The notes under the pieces were generated by a model. The model was not told the DNA's origin. It made no database searches and worked only from the letters and a program-made list of their open reading frames with translations. Made by a program: the position numbers and the translations under genes. Shown piece after piece: positions 20,041-30,886 of a stretch of 64,000 nt of DNA (its first letter is position 1; each line of letters starts with the position of its first letter). The stretch is from positions 372,001 to 436,000 of the forward strand of contig NZ_CP034873.1 in NCBI RefSeq assembly GCF_005081445.1, given 5' to 3'. This stretch comes from Buchnera aphidicola (Hyadaphis tataricae). Its GTDB lineage: Bacteria; Pseudomonadota; Gammaproteobacteria; Enterobacterales; Enterobacteriaceae.

Positions 20041-21053
20041 ATGTTTTATTATTTCATTCGTAAACTATTATTTTTAATAGATCCAGAAAAAGCTCACATG
20101 TTCACGTTAAAGCAACTTCGCTCCAAAAAAATACAATTCTTAAAAAATTTTTTTTTAAGCCTAAAATCATCTCAAAAAATATAATATGTATGGGGTTAAA
20201 TTTCAGTAATAAATTAGGAAATGCAGCCGGAATAGATAAAAATGGTGAGTATATAAACGTCTTATCTCAAATAGGATTTGGATTTATCGAGGTAGGAACT
20301 GTGACTCCATTACCGCAATATGGCAATGCTAAACCAAGATTATTTAGGATTATTCCTGCAGAAGGCCTTATCAATAGAATGGGATTTCCTAATTTAGGAG
20401 TGGACAATTTAGTTAAAAATATACAACAGGCGCGTTTTCAAGGAATTCTTGGTATAAATATAGGAAAAAACAAAAATACTAGCATCAAAAACGCTGTTAA
20501 AGACTATTTAATTTGTATAGAAAAAACATATCTCTATGCCAGTTATATTGCTATTAATATTTCATCTCCTAATACTCATGATTTAACACAATTGCAATAC
20601 GGAAAAATATTTCAAAATTTGTTATATGCAATTAAAAAAAAACAAAGCGAATTGCACAAAAAATATTTAAAATATGTTCCAATAGCAATTAAAATTTCAC
20701 CAGATCTTTCCACAAAAGAATTATATCATATTGCTACAGAACTGATTAGACATGAAATAGATGGTATTATTGCGACAAATACAACATTAGATCATTCTTC
20801 AATAGTCGGTTTAACTAATAGCACAGAAAAAGGCGGTTTAAGTGGATTACCCTTACAAAAAAAAAGCACCAAAATAATTAACACATTGTCAAAAATTTTA
20901 AAGAACCAAATCCCTATTATTGGAGTAGGAGGTATCAATTCAATTGATTCTGCCAAAGAAAAAATACAATCAGGAGCAACTTTAATACAAATTTACTCTG
21001 GACTGATATATCAAGGACCACAAATTATTAGAAGTATTGTTGAAAAAACATGA
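20041..21053 (+). CDS. pyrD: Dihydroorotate dehydrogenase (class 2), apparently frameshifted
   Basis: PyrD oxidises dihydroorotate to orotate at the membrane using quinone. The ATG at 20041 follows AAAAGGAAT and encodes a good N-terminus ([21 protein letters not shown], matching the membrane-associated helices) but runs into a TAA at 20182. The catalytic domain is open in another frame up to the [15 protein letters not shown] region (ATG 20190) and on to 21053, with [22 protein letters not shown] and GVGGI intact. The start-to-CMG distance is 149 bases, against 147 in E. coli, so the sequence is one base short or two long. Homopolymers A7 (20125-20131), A6 (20142-20147) and T9 (20148-20156) lie exactly there. 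Initiation at 20190 alone would lose the N-terminal domain. Confidence 0.85.
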
Positions 21054-21232
21054 TCTTATTTGATAATTTATAAATTATATATCAAATATCACATATTTTA
21101 TCAAAAACAATTAATTTTTAAAAAATATTTAAAATATTTAACATAAATTCAAAAAAAAATTAACAAAATATATCATTCTTATTATATCATTTTGTAAACA
21201 ATATAATGTAATTACTTAAAAAAAATAAAAAA

Positions 21233-23341
21233 ATGAATTATTTATTTGCAAGTACCAATTTTGGCACTGAAAAAATGTTAGGAAAAGAACTGTTAGATTT
21301 AGGTGTTGAAAAAATTGACAGTACACATGGTGGTGTCTATTATCAAGCTGATGAATTGTTATTGTATAAAACTTTAATGTGGAGTCGTATTGCATCAAGA
21401 ATTTTTTTATGTATAAAACGATTTAGCATTTATAACATTAAAGATCTTTATAATAATGTATATAATATTGAATGGAATGATTTCTTTTATACACATAATA
21501 CTTTTTTGATTAATTTTAAAGGTACTAACAATATTATTCGCAATAGTTTATTCGGAAGTTTGACAGTAAAAGATGCTATTGTAGATAAGTTTAAAAAAAA
21601 CTTCTCTTCACGTCCCAATGTCGATCTTATTAATCCTAATATTCGTATTCGAGTATGTTTATACGAAAATAACAAAATAAATGTTATGCTAGATTTAAGT
21701 GGTGATGCATTACATAAAAGAGGATATCGTCGTTTTGTTCACGCTACTCCAATTAAAGAAAATCTAAGTGTAGCAGCAATATTACAATCAGGTTGGAAAC
21801 ATAATACTCCAATCATAGATCCTATGTGTGGATCAGGAACTTTAGTAATCGAAGCAGCCATGATTGCTTGCAATAGAGCTCCTGGTTTGAACAGATTAAT
21901 TTGGGGATTTCAATTTTGGAAAGGATACAAAAAAGATATATGGGAAAAAATTTATCAAGATGCAGAAAAAAAATTTCAAATTGGAATAAAATTATGCTCA
22001 AAAAATTATTTTTTAGGATACGATTATAACGCTGAAATCATAAAAAAAGCCAAAATCAATGCATTGTATGCTGGTGTATCAAAAATAACTCAATTTTTTA
22101 CAAAAAACTTAAATAATCTTAAGAACATATATAACAAAGAAGAAATTGGTACATTATTGAGTAATGCACCATACGGTGAAAGAAATCACACTGAAAGTCA
22201 ACTAGTAGGACTTTATATACAATTAGGAATCGTATCAAAAAAATATTTTCATAATTGGACATTATCAATTTTCAGTGCATCAAAATTTTTATTACAATTC
22301 ATACAAATGAGAGCAAATCAAGAATACTGTTTAAAAAATGGCGCACTTAATTGTTTTCAAAACAATTACCATATCTATTCTAATCAATTAAATATTGAAA
22401 ACAAAGAATATCAAAATAGATTAAAAAAAAATGTCCAAAAGTTAGAAAAATGGAAAAATATAGAAAAAATAGAATGTTTCCGCATATATAATGCTGATTT
22501 ACCAAATTATAATATAATTATAGATATATATAAAAAATGGATGGTTGTACAAGAATATCAAGCTCCAAATATAATTAACTTTAATAAAACACATAAAAGA
22601 TTGTGTCACGCTATTTATTATGCTAAAGAAATATTATCTATTGAAATCAATAACATCATATTAAAAATTAGAAAAAAAAATAAAAATCATGCGCAATATT
22701 CAAAACTATTTCAGCAAAATAACTTTATTCAAGTTAAAGAATATTCTGCAAAATTTTTAATAAATTTAGTAGATTACTTAGATACTGGTTTATTTTTGGA
22801 AAAACGTTTAATAAGAAAATTAATCGGCAACATGTCTAAAGGAAAAGATTTTTTAAATTTATTTTCATATACTGGAACTGCTACCGTATATGCTGGATTA
22901 GGACAAGCAAAAAGCACTACTAGTATAGATATCTCTAAAACTTATATTACATGGTCTAAACGTAATATGTTTATCAATAATTTAAACAATAATCATCAAC
23001 ATCATTTTATTCAAACAGATTGTGTAGATTGGATTAAAAATACTAACAAAAAATTCGATCTAATTTTTATCAATCCACCAACATTCTCCAATTCAAAAAA
23101 AATGAAAAAACATTTTGACATAAAAAAAGATTATCTTAATCTTATAAAAAATTTAAAAAGTATTTTACGCAAAAATGGTTCTATTATTTTTTCAAGTTCT
23201 ACCCATAATTTTAATTTTCAGTCAGATGAGATCAAAAAAATACAATTATATGCCAAAAACATTACAAAAAAAATGCAATGTAAAGACTATATTAATGATT
23301 CAAATTTACATCATTCCTGGATAATTAAACATCTTCCATAA
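21233..23341 (+). CDS. rlmKL: 23S rRNA methyltransferase RlmKL
   Basis: This fused enzyme makes m2G2445 (RlmL, N-terminal half) and m7G2069 (RlmK, C-terminal half) in 23S rRNA. At 702 residues it equals the E. coli length. The order is: a THUMP-type N-terminus (NYLFASTNFGTEKMLGKEL), the first methyltransferase with DPMCGSGTLVIEA and LLSNAPYGER, a linker around 380, then the second domain with LDTGLFLEKR, NLFSYTGTATVYA, DLIFINPPTFSNS and SSSTHNF. Both catalytic halves are intact. It is followed after 20 bases by uup, the E. coli order. Confidence 0.95.
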   Translation: MNYLFASTNFGTEKMLGKELLDLGVEKIDSTHGGVYYQADELLLYKTLMWSRIASRIFLCIKRFSIYNIKDLYNNVYNIEWNDFFYTHNTFLINFKGTNNIIRNSLFGSLTVKDAIVDKFKKNFSSRPNVDLINPNIRIRVCLYENNKINVMLDLSGDALHKRGYRRFVHATPIKENLSVAAILQSGWKHNTPIIDPMCGSGTLVIEAAMIACNRAPGLNRLIWGFQFWKGYKKDIWEKIYQDAEKKFQIGIKLCSKNYFLGYDYNAEIIKKAKINALYAGVSKITQFFTKNLNNLKNIYNKEEIGTLLSNAPYGERNHTESQLVGLYIQLGIVSKKYFHNWTLSIFSASKFLLQFIQMRANQEYCLKNGALNCFQNNYHIYSNQLNIENKEYQNRLKKNVQKLEKWKNIEKIECFRIYNADLPNYNIIIDIYKKWMVVQEYQAPNIINFNKTHKRLCHAIYYAKEILSIEINNIILKIRKKNKNHAQYSKLFQQNNFIQVKEYSAKFLINLVDYLDTGLFLEKRLIRKLIGNMSKGKDFLNLFSYTGTATVYAGLGQAKSTTSIDISKTYITWSKRNMFINNLNNNHQHHFIQTDCVDWIKNTNKKFDLIFINPPTFSNSKKMKKHFDIKKDYLNLIKNLKSILRKNGSIIFSSSTHNFNFQSDEIKKIQLYAKNITKKMQCKDYINDSNLHHSWIIKHLP

Positions 23342-23361
23342 CTTTAAGAACAAAAAATATT

Positions 23362-25149
23362 ATGTCGCTCATTAATATTAAAAATGGTTATTTATCATTC
23401 AGCAATTTAACTATTTTAAACAATAGTATGTTTTACATGAATAAAAATGAAAGAATATGTTTAATTGGAAAAAATGGAACTGGAAAATCTACATTTTTAA
23501 AAATTATTAATCAAAAGCAAAGTTTAGATCATGGTAGCATCACTTTTAAAAAAAATATCAAAATATCTTATTTAGAACAAAATAATACTACAAATACAAA
23601 TGCTTCTGTGTATGATTTTATAAAATCAAGATACAATAGAAAATATATAAATCAAGATTATTACAAAAAAGATATAGAACATGACACAGAAATCACAAAA
23701 ATCCTTAAACATATTTCACTAAAAAAAAGTCAAATAACATCTGAACTATCAGGAGGAATATTAAGAAAAACTGCATTAATTCAAGTATTGATAGAAAAAT
23801 CAGACATACTTTTACTTGACGAACCTACAAATAATTTAGATATACAAACAGTAAAATGGTTAGAAAAAACTTTAAAAAATTTTTCAGGAAGCATATTGTT
23901 CGTATCACATAATATAAATTTTATTCAAAATGTATCCACAAGAATCGTAGATCTTGATCGTGGAAAACTGACTTCTTGGTCAGGAGATTACAAAAACTTT
24001 AAAAAGCTAAAATGTGAAAATAATCGCATTGACGAAATGCACAAGAAAACATTTGATAATAATTTAAAAAAAGAAGAAATTTGGATCAGAAAAAATGTTC
24101 AAGCACGTTCTATTCGTAATCAAGGAAGAACTAAAAATTTGAAATTATTAAGACAAGAAAAGGAAAATTATCAAAAAATAGCAACATTCAATCAGATTAA
24201 TATAAATCAAGATAAAAATTATTTGGGAAAAGTTATTTTTAAAATAAAAAACATTAACTTTTCAATAAACAATAAACATGTTATTCAAGATTTTTCATCG
24301 GTTATCGAAAATGGTGATAAATTAGGAATTATTGGAAAAAACGGATGTGGAAAAACTACGATAATAAAAATGCTTTTAGGAGAAATATTACCTGAAACAG
24401 GAACAATTTATAGAAATAAAAATTTACACATAGCATACTTTGATCAAAATAAATCTTTTCTCAATCCAAATAAATCTATTATAGAAAACATAAATTATGG
24501 AAAAGAAAGTATAAAAATAAATGGAACAGAACAGCACATAATAAGCTATTTAAAAGATTTTTTATTTCAACCTCATGAATTAAACGTTCTAGTCAAAACA
24601 TTATCTGGAGGCCAGTATAGTCGATTACTATTAGCGCGATTATTTTTAAAGCCAAGCAACGTGCTAATTCTTGATGAACCTACCAACGATTTAGATTTAG
24701 ATAGTTTGAATGTACTAGAAAAAACAATTATAAATTATCAAGGAACTGTTATAATAACCAGTCATGACCAAAATTTTATTAAAAATACAGCAAAAAAATT
24801 TTGGTGTTTTGCAGATAACGCATTAATTAATACTCATATTAGCTATGATAATAGTATAAAAAACGAAAAAAATATAATAAAAAAAATTAATAAAAAAGAT
24901 AAAAAAAATAAATATAGAATATCTATTGATGCAAATTACAAAAAAACAAGACAACAAAACCTATCTAATACGTTAAACGAAATAACAAAACTTGAATTGT
25001 GTATTCAAAAACTACAAAAAATCATTAATCAACCTAATTTTTTTAAAAAAGAACCACAAGAAACAATGATAATTTTAAAAAAATTAAAATATAAAGAACA
25101 AGCATTAAAAACAAAAATTCTATATTGGGAAAACTTAGAATCAACATAA
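23362..25149 (+). CDS. uup: ABC-F ATPase Uup
   Basis: ABC-F proteins act on ribosomes and have no membrane domain; Uup affects transposon excision precision and ribosome function in E. coli. The 595-residue protein has two ATPase domains, each with Walker A (GKNGTGKST near 36; GKNGCGKTT near 325), signature (ELSGG; LSGGQYSR) and Walker B (LLLDEPTNNLD; LILDEPTNDLD), separated by a basic linker near 220-275, and ends in a Lys-rich coiled coil. It follows rlmKL as in E. coli and converges on trhO with only 19 bases between. Confidence 0.94.
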   Translation: MSLINIKNGYLSFSNLTILNNSMFYMNKNERICLIGKNGTGKSTFLKIINQKQSLDHGSITFKKNIKISYLEQNNTTNTNASVYDFIKSRYNRKYINQDYYKKDIEHDTEITKILKHISLKKSQITSELSGGILRKTALIQVLIEKSDILLLDEPTNNLDIQTVKWLEKTLKNFSGSILFVSHNINFIQNVSTRIVDLDRGKLTSWSGDYKNFKKLKCENNRIDEMHKKTFDNNLKKEEIWIRKNVQARSIRNQGRTKNLKLLRQEKENYQKIATFNQININQDKNYLGKVIFKIKNINFSINNKHVIQDFSSVIENGDKLGIIGKNGCGKTTIIKMLLGEILPETGTIYRNKNLHIAYFDQNKSFLNPNKSIIENINYGKESIKINGTEQHIISYLKDFLFQPHELNVLVKTLSGGQYSRLLLARLFLKPSNVLILDEPTNDLDLDSLNVLEKTIINYQGTVIITSHDQNFIKNTAKKFWCFADNALINTHISYDNSIKNEKNIIKKINKKDKKNKYRISIDANYKKTRQQNLSNTLNEITKLELCIQKLQKIINQPNFFKKEPQETMIILKKLKYKEQALKTKILYWENLEST

Positions 25150-25168
25150 AATAAAATATAAAATACAT

Positions 25169-26110
25169 TCAAAAACCTTTAATTTTTTTCATGCACTCTT
25201 TAGAACAACAGTAATTAAATTTTACAGCACAATCCTTACATTGAATAAAAAGCAAATGACATAGATCGTTTCTGCAATTGACATAAACATCAGAAGGATT
25301 TTTGCATTGCTGACAAAATGCAATAACATCATCTGACACTTTTTCACTCATTCTATTGTCAAAAACAAAATTTTTTCCTTTAAACAAAATAGGCAAATTG
25401 TTTTTTTTTGCATTGTGTATATAACCGATAATGCCTCCCTTAATATGATAAATATATTTAAAATCATGAAAACGCATCCAAGCAGTAGCTTTCTCACAAC
25501 GAATTCCTCCGGTACAATACAATACAATTCTTTTGTGTTTAGCATATTCCATTTTTTTTACTAATTTTTTTAATTGTTCACGAAAAGTAGTACTTTTAAT
25601 TTCAATTGCGTGCTCAAAATGACCTATTTTATATTCATAAGAGTTTCTCATATCAATAAATATTACATTTTGATCTTTTAACATTAAATTCACTTCTTGT
25701 GCGTTAATATATATACCAACATCGTGAGGATTAAAAAAAAAATCTTGTATTCCATCTGCAACAATATTTTTTTTGACTTTTACTGACAGTACCCAAAATG
25801 ATTTTTGATTGCTTAATGCTTTGTTAATAACTATATCATGCAATGATGAAGACAATTGAAATAAAAAGTTTTTTAAGAATGTGAAGTTTTTTAATGGCAC
25901 ACTGATTTGTGCATTAATACCTTCTTCTGCTATATAAACTCTTCCTAAAATGTTATATTTAAGAAATTGCTTATAAATTTTATTTCTATATTCTTGAGTA
26001 TTGATTATATTAAAGTATTTATAAAAAGATAGTGTTAAACGTTCTGTAGTGTCTAAATACATGCGTTTCTTTAACTCTTTTTTAGAAAGAATATTGTGTA
26101 AACGAGACAT
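25169..26110 (-). CDS. trhO: tRNA U34 hydroxylase TrhO (YceA)
   Basis: TrhO hydroxylates wobble uridine of some tRNAs on the way to 5-oxyacetyl-uridine. The 313-residue protein has an N-terminal acylphosphatase-like part (FYKYFNI, GRVYIAEEGINAQISVP), a rhodanese domain with the Cys loop YCTGGIRCEKA, and a Cys-rich C-terminal cluster of about ten Cys (CQQC to CCSKEC). The basic tail of about 35 residues at the end of the E. coli protein is absent. It lies downstream of valS on the same strand. Confidence 0.93.
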   Translation of the reverse strand: MSRLHNILSKKELKKRMYLDTTERLTLSFYKYFNIINTQEYRNKIYKQFLKYNILGRVYIAEEGINAQISVPLKNFTFLKNFLFQLSSSLHDIVINKALSNQKSFWVLSVKVKKNIVADGIQDFFFNPHDVGIYINAQEVNLMLKDQNVIFIDMRNSYEYKIGHFEHAIEIKSTTFREQLKKLVKKMEYAKHKRIVLYCTGGIRCEKATAWMRFHDFKYIYHIKGGIIGYIHNAKKNNLPILFKGKNFVFDNRMSEKVSDDVIAFCQQCKNPSDVYVNCRNDLCHLLFIQCKDCAVKFNYCCSKECMKKIKGF

Positions 26111-26229
26111 TATAAAATCCTAAATAATAAACAAAAAATTATCACTGTGTGATCAATAATATCAAATCATATTTAATTGGTATTGAATAAGTTAAAAAAT
26201 TTTTTAGCAAACACTTAATAAATAGATTA

Positions 26230-29106
26230 TTACTTTAAATTTTCGTCATCATCTAAATGAATTAATTTTTTAATTTGTTTAGATAATTCTTGATATATTT
26301 TATTTAACGTTAAAAATCTATTTTTTTCGTTTTTAACAACTATTTCAGGAGCAAAAGATAAAAAATTCTTATTAGAGAGTTTGTTTTTTATAATAAATAT
26401 TTTTTTTTGAATACTGATTTTTTCTTTTTTTAGTCGTTGTAATTCCAATTTTACGTCAATTAACTTTAATATAGGTATAATAATTTCTACTCCATGGATT
26501 ATTTTTTTTATATATAAATCTTGTTCATAATCTTTAAAAAGTATTGTTATACTTTCTAAAAAAGCAATTTTTTTTAATAAAAAAGTATTTTCTTTAATAA
26601 TTTTTTTCTGTTTTAAATTAACTTTATACAAACATAGTGGCAATAGTTTATGAGGATGAATGTGCATATTAGATCGAATATTTCTAACAAAAATAATAAT
26701 TTCTATTATCCATTGCACATTCTGAATTACTTCAATATTAGAAATATTTTTATTGTATTGAGGAAACGGTTGTAACATAATCGTATCCCCTGAAACTTTA
26801 TTAATTATTTTTACACGTTGCCAAATTTCTTCTGTCATAAAAGGAATGATTGGATGAGCTAATCTCAAAAGAAATTCTAAAACATATAACATTGTATTTT
26901 TAGTAAAATACACTTCTTGTTCAGATCCATGCTTAATTAATATTTTTGCAAATTCTAAATACCAATCACAAAATATATTCCAAACAAAATTATATAAAAT
27001 ATTTGCCGCACTATCAAAACGATAATGATCTAAAGCATCTCGATATAACTTCACCATATTATTTAATTTCGTTAAGATCCATTCATTTATTAAAAAAATA
27101 TTTTCTTGAAAGTTTAATGTAGAAAAAGAATGATTTGTAGCATTTATTAAAACAAATCTACTAGCATTCCAGAATTTATTACAAAAATTTCGATATCCCT
27201 TTAATCTATTCATATCCCAATTAATATCTCGTGTATTAGATGCTAAAGCAGAGAAAGTAAAACGTAATGCATCAGTACCCGTCGCCTCAATTCCCGTAGG
27301 AAATTTTTTTTGAGTGTATTTAACAATTTTTTCAAATAAACTAGGTTGTAATAAATGTCTTGTTCTTTTTTTAATTAAATTCTTTAAAGAAATGCCATCT
27401 ATCATATCTAAAGGATCAATAACATTGCCTTTTGATTTTGACATTTTGACACCTTGTTCATCACGAATTAATCCAGTGACATAAATATTTTTAAATGGTA
27501 CTTCAGATATTCCGTTTTTTGATTTCATCAAATACATAGTTAACATGATCATACGTGCAATCCAAAAGAAAATAATATCAAAACCACTTACTAAAACATC
27601 AGTAGGATGAAATAAATTCAACCATACTGTTTTTTTAGGCCATCCTAATGTAGAGAATGTCCATAAGCCAGATGAAAACCAAGTATCTAAAACATCATCA
27701 TCTTGTTTTAAAAGTATATTTTTTGATAACGAGTATTCTTTACGTATTGTTTGTTCATCATGACCAACATATATGTTTTTTTTATCATCGTACCAAACTG
27801 GAATACGGTGCCCCCACCACAATTGACGAGAAATACACCAATCTTCAATATTATTCATCCAAGATCTATACATAGTTTTATATTGTTCAGGTATAAATTT
27901 AATTTTTTCATCTTCAACAGCACTAAGAGCTATTTTTGCTAATTTTGATGTTTTTAAATACCATTGATTTGTAAGCATAGAATGAATAACTGAACCACTA
28001 CGATCGTTATAAGGAACTGTAATATCAGATTCTTGAATATTTTCTAAAAATCCTAATTTTTTAATTTCTTCTATGATTTTGGTTCTTGCAGATAATATGT
28101 CTAATTTTTGAAATAAAGATGGTATAGCGTTATCATATAAATCAATTTTTTCTCCTTTATAATTAAAAATCTGAGAAAAAGATCTAATCTTGCCATTGAA
28201 TGTAAAAACATTAATCATCGGTAATTTATGACGATAACCTACTTTATAATCATTGAAATCATGTGCTGGTGTAATTTTTACACAACCTGTTCCTTTTTGT
28301 GGATTAGCATATTCATCTCCAATAATAGGAATAATTCTATTAATTATAGGGCATCGAACAAAGTGTCCAATCAATTGATTATTTTTGCTGTCTTTCGGAT
28401 TAACTGCAATAGCTGTATCTCCTAACAACGTTTCTGGTCTAGTAGTAGAGACAATTAAATATTTCACATTACCGTTTAAAAAATTCTTAGGATTTACAAT
28501 TGGATATCTAATAAACCATGTTTTTCCTTTTTCTAAACGGTGCTCTACTTCTAAATCTGAAATAACCGTTTCTAAAACTGCATCCCAATGTACTAATTTT
28601 TTCTTTTGGTAAATCAAGTTGTTTTTATAAAATAAAATAAATGCTTCTTTAACAGCAATAGAAATATCAGAATCTAAAGTAAATTTAGTTCGATCCCAAT
28701 CAGCAGAAACACCTAAACGACGCATTTGATTGATAACAATATTATTATAAGTTTGTTTCCAACTCCAAACTTTTTTAACAAAATCTTCTCTGCTATAATC
28801 TTTTTTTGTTTTTCTCTCTTCTAAAAATATTTGGCGCTCAACTAAAATCTGTGTAGCTATTCCGGCGTGATCTGTACCTGCTTGTAAAAGTGTATTTTTT
28901 CCTTGCATTCTATGATAACGAACTAATATATCTATAATAGTCTGTTGAAATGCATGACCCATATGTAGACTACCCGTAATATTAGGCGGTGGCATCATAA
29001 TGCAAAAAGTTGGTTTGGTTACATCATTAGGTTTAAAATAACCATTATTTTCCCAAAAATTATATAGACTTGTTTCAATGCTGTTAGGATTGTAATTTTT
29101 TTCCAT
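26230..29106 (-). CDS. valS: Valyl-tRNA synthetase
   Basis: ValS charges tRNA-Val. The 958-residue class I enzyme has the HIGH motif in PPPNITGSLHMGHAFQ (about 42-57), the editing domain (TTRPETLLGDTAIAVNP; GTGCVKITPAHDFND), the KMSKS motif (KMSKSKGNVIDP, about 555), a helical anticodon domain and a C-terminal coiled coil with many Lys. It lies only 60 bases downstream of pepA; in E. coli holC lies between them, so holC has been deleted. Confidence 0.97.
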   Translation of the reverse strand: MEKNYNPNSIETSLYNFWENNGYFKPNDVTKPTFCIMMPPPNITGSLHMGHAFQQTIIDILVRYHRMQGKNTLLQAGTDHAGIATQILVERQIFLEERKTKKDYSREDFVKKVWSWKQTYNNIVINQMRRLGVSADWDRTKFTLDSDISIAVKEAFILFYKNNLIYQKKKLVHWDAVLETVISDLEVEHRLEKGKTWFIRYPIVNPKNFLNGNVKYLIVSTTRPETLLGDTAIAVNPKDSKNNQLIGHFVRCPIINRIIPIIGDEYANPQKGTGCVKITPAHDFNDYKVGYRHKLPMINVFTFNGKIRSFSQIFNYKGEKIDLYDNAIPSLFQKLDILSARTKIIEEIKKLGFLENIQESDITVPYNDRSGSVIHSMLTNQWYLKTSKLAKIALSAVEDEKIKFIPEQYKTMYRSWMNNIEDWCISRQLWWGHRIPVWYDDKKNIYVGHDEQTIRKEYSLSKNILLKQDDDVLDTWFSSGLWTFSTLGWPKKTVWLNLFHPTDVLVSGFDIIFFWIARMIMLTMYLMKSKNGISEVPFKNIYVTGLIRDEQGVKMSKSKGNVIDPLDMIDGISLKNLIKKRTRHLLQPSLFEKIVKYTQKKFPTGIEATGTDALRFTFSALASNTRDINWDMNRLKGYRNFCNKFWNASRFVLINATNHSFSTLNFQENIFLINEWILTKLNNMVKLYRDALDHYRFDSAANILYNFVWNIFCDWYLEFAKILIKHGSEQEVYFTKNTMLYVLEFLLRLAHPIIPFMTEEIWQRVKIINKVSGDTIMLQPFPQYNKNISNIEVIQNVQWIIEIIIFVRNIRSNMHIHPHKLLPLCLYKVNLKQKKIIKENTFLLKKIAFLESITILFKDYEQDLYIKKIIHGVEIIIPILKLIDVKLELQRLKKEKISIQKKIFIIKNKLSNKNFLSFAPEIVVKNEKNRFLTLNKIYQELSKQIKKLIHLDDDENLK

Positions 29107-29166
29107 TATTTTTAACTTTTTATAAATTAAAAAACTGTGATATTATAAAAAAATATGATATAAAAT

Positions 29167-30672
29167 TTAATATGATATTTTACTTTGATTTAATAGAAAT
29201 TGACATAAGAGTTCAACAGGACGTCCTGTAGATCCTTTATCTTTACCTGATTCCCATGCAGTTCCTGCAATATCTAAATGAGCCCATTTATACTGTTTTG
29301 TAAAATTAGAAAGAAAACAAGCTGCCGTTATAGCTCCAGCTTTGCTATTTCCTATATTAGATAAATCTGCAATAGATGAATAAAGGTTTGTTTCATATTC
29401 TTTTAACAATGGTAAACGCCATATCTTATCATCAGTTTCTTTTGAAGCATGTTGTAATTGTTTAGAAAGTTCTTCATCATTAGCAAAAAAACCGCTGACA
29501 CACTCACCTAATGCTACCACGCATGCGCCGGTTAATGTAGCAATATCAATCACTAAATTTGGAGAAAAACGTTCTACATAAGTTAACGTATCGCATAAAA
29601 CTAAACGCCCTTCAGCATCGGTGTTTAGTATTTCTACTGTTTTACCTGACATAGTTTTTAGAACATCTCCAGGTCTAAAAGCATTACTGCTCAGTATATT
29701 TTCACATCCAGATAAAATTCCAATAATTTTTAAAGGTAACTGAAGCTCAGCAGCCATAATTAACGTGCCATAAACTGCAGCTGCTCCTGACATATCGTAT
29801 TTCATTTCATGCATGTTCGTTGAAGGTTTAATCGATATTCCTCCAGAATCAAAAGTTACACCCTTTCCCACTAAAGCAATAGTTATATTATTAATGTTAT
29901 TATTTCCAGAATATTTAATGACAGACATAAATGGCTGATTTTTAGAGCTACCACCCACTGCTATATAAGCATTCATTTTTAATTTTTTCATTTCTTTGAT
30001 ATCGATAACATCAACAACAATATTATCTGAATATTTGTCAGCAAGTTTTTTTGCTTGATTGGATAAATATAAAGGAGTACAAATATTAGGAGGTAAATTG
30101 CTAATATTTTTTGTAGAAGTTATGCCGAGATTGATGGCTAATGCATGTTTCAGCGCTATTTCACCTAAATACAAATCATTTTTTTTTAAGATGTTTAATG
30201 TTATTAAATCAAAATTAATATGTTTTTTTGTAGTTTGATTAATTTTTGAAATTTGATATAAAGATGACTGTATGCCTAGTACAATAGTTCTAATGAGCCA
30301 ATATGTATGATGATTATTTTCGATGTTGATTTCATCTAAAGAGCAAATAAAATTTTTTATAGATGTTTTTTTTAAAAATGTTATAGTTTTTTTTATAATC
30401 AAATTTAAATTAGATTGAGTGATTGTATTTTTTTTTCCAAGACCTATTAATAATACTCTTTGAGCAGTAACATTTGGAATATTATAGAACATTATTGTTT
30501 CACCTATATTACCCTTTATATCACCTAATTTTAATAAAGAAGTGATGTAACCGTTACTAGATGAATCTAAATAATTAGCAGATCTAGAAAGTTGAAGCGA
30601 CTCAAAGATTCCAACAATTATACAATCTGTATATTCTTTTTCTAAATGACAATGTTTCAGAATAAATTTCAT
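29167..30672 (-). CDS. pepA: Leucyl aminopeptidase A
   Basis: PepA is a two-metal M17 aminopeptidase, and in E. coli it also binds DNA as an accessory factor in plasmid resolution and carAB control. At 501 residues it is about full length. The metal and catalytic motifs are VGKGVTFDSGGISIKP and NTDAEGRLVLCDTL, with GAAAVYGT between. The N-terminal domain used for DNA binding is present but more divergent. It is divergent from argI. Confidence 0.95.
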   Translation of the reverse strand: MKFILKHCHLEKEYTDCIIVGIFESLQLSRSANYLDSSSNGYITSLLKLGDIKGNIGETIMFYNIPNVTAQRVLLIGLGKKNTITQSNLNLIIKKTITFLKKTSIKNFICSLDEINIENNHHTYWLIRTIVLGIQSSLYQISKINQTTKKHINFDLITLNILKKNDLYLGEIALKHALAINLGITSTKNISNLPPNICTPLYLSNQAKKLADKYSDNIVVDVIDIKEMKKLKMNAYIAVGGSSKNQPFMSVIKYSGNNNINNITIALVGKGVTFDSGGISIKPSTNMHEMKYDMSGAAAVYGTLIMAAELQLPLKIIGILSGCENILSSNAFRPGDVLKTMSGKTVEILNTDAEGRLVLCDTLTYVERFSPNLVIDIATLTGACVVALGECVSGFFANDEELSKQLQHASKETDDKIWRLPLLKEYETNLYSSIADLSNIGNSKAGAITAACFLSNFTKQYKWAHLDIAGTAWESGKDKGSTGRPVELLCQFLLNQSKISY

Positions 30673-30858
30673 TATTTTAACTCAATGTTATTGAAAATAC
30701 TTGCATGATTGGATGTAAAAATAAAATATATTACATATTGAATATATTAATAATTGTTACAGTATAACTTAATTGAAAATAATATATTTTATAAAACTAT
30801 TGATGCTTTATCTTTATATTGATTACAAATAACTATGTTCTGTAATTGAATAAAATTA

Positions 30859-30886
30859 TTACAATATAAAAAAAATATTATATACT
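30859..30886 (+). promoter_or_regulatory. Possible argI promoter
   Basis: TTACAA (30859-30864) and TATACT (30881-30886) are spaced by 16 bases, 70 bases before the argI ATG. This is a fair sigma-70 match, but chance matches are common in sequence of this composition. I saw no ArgR box (an 18-base imperfect palindrome) near it, which would mean no arginine control. Confidence 0.35.

Noticed and set aside
20190-21053. A 287-residue pyrD starting at ATG 20190
   Set aside because: That Met is the internal CMGL Met of the family; an upstream ATG with a ribosome site encodes a clear PyrD N-terminus.
26141-26153. ATCAC-TGT-GTGAT hairpin upstream of trhO
   Set aside because: A 5-bp stem is too short to treat as a regulatory element without further support.
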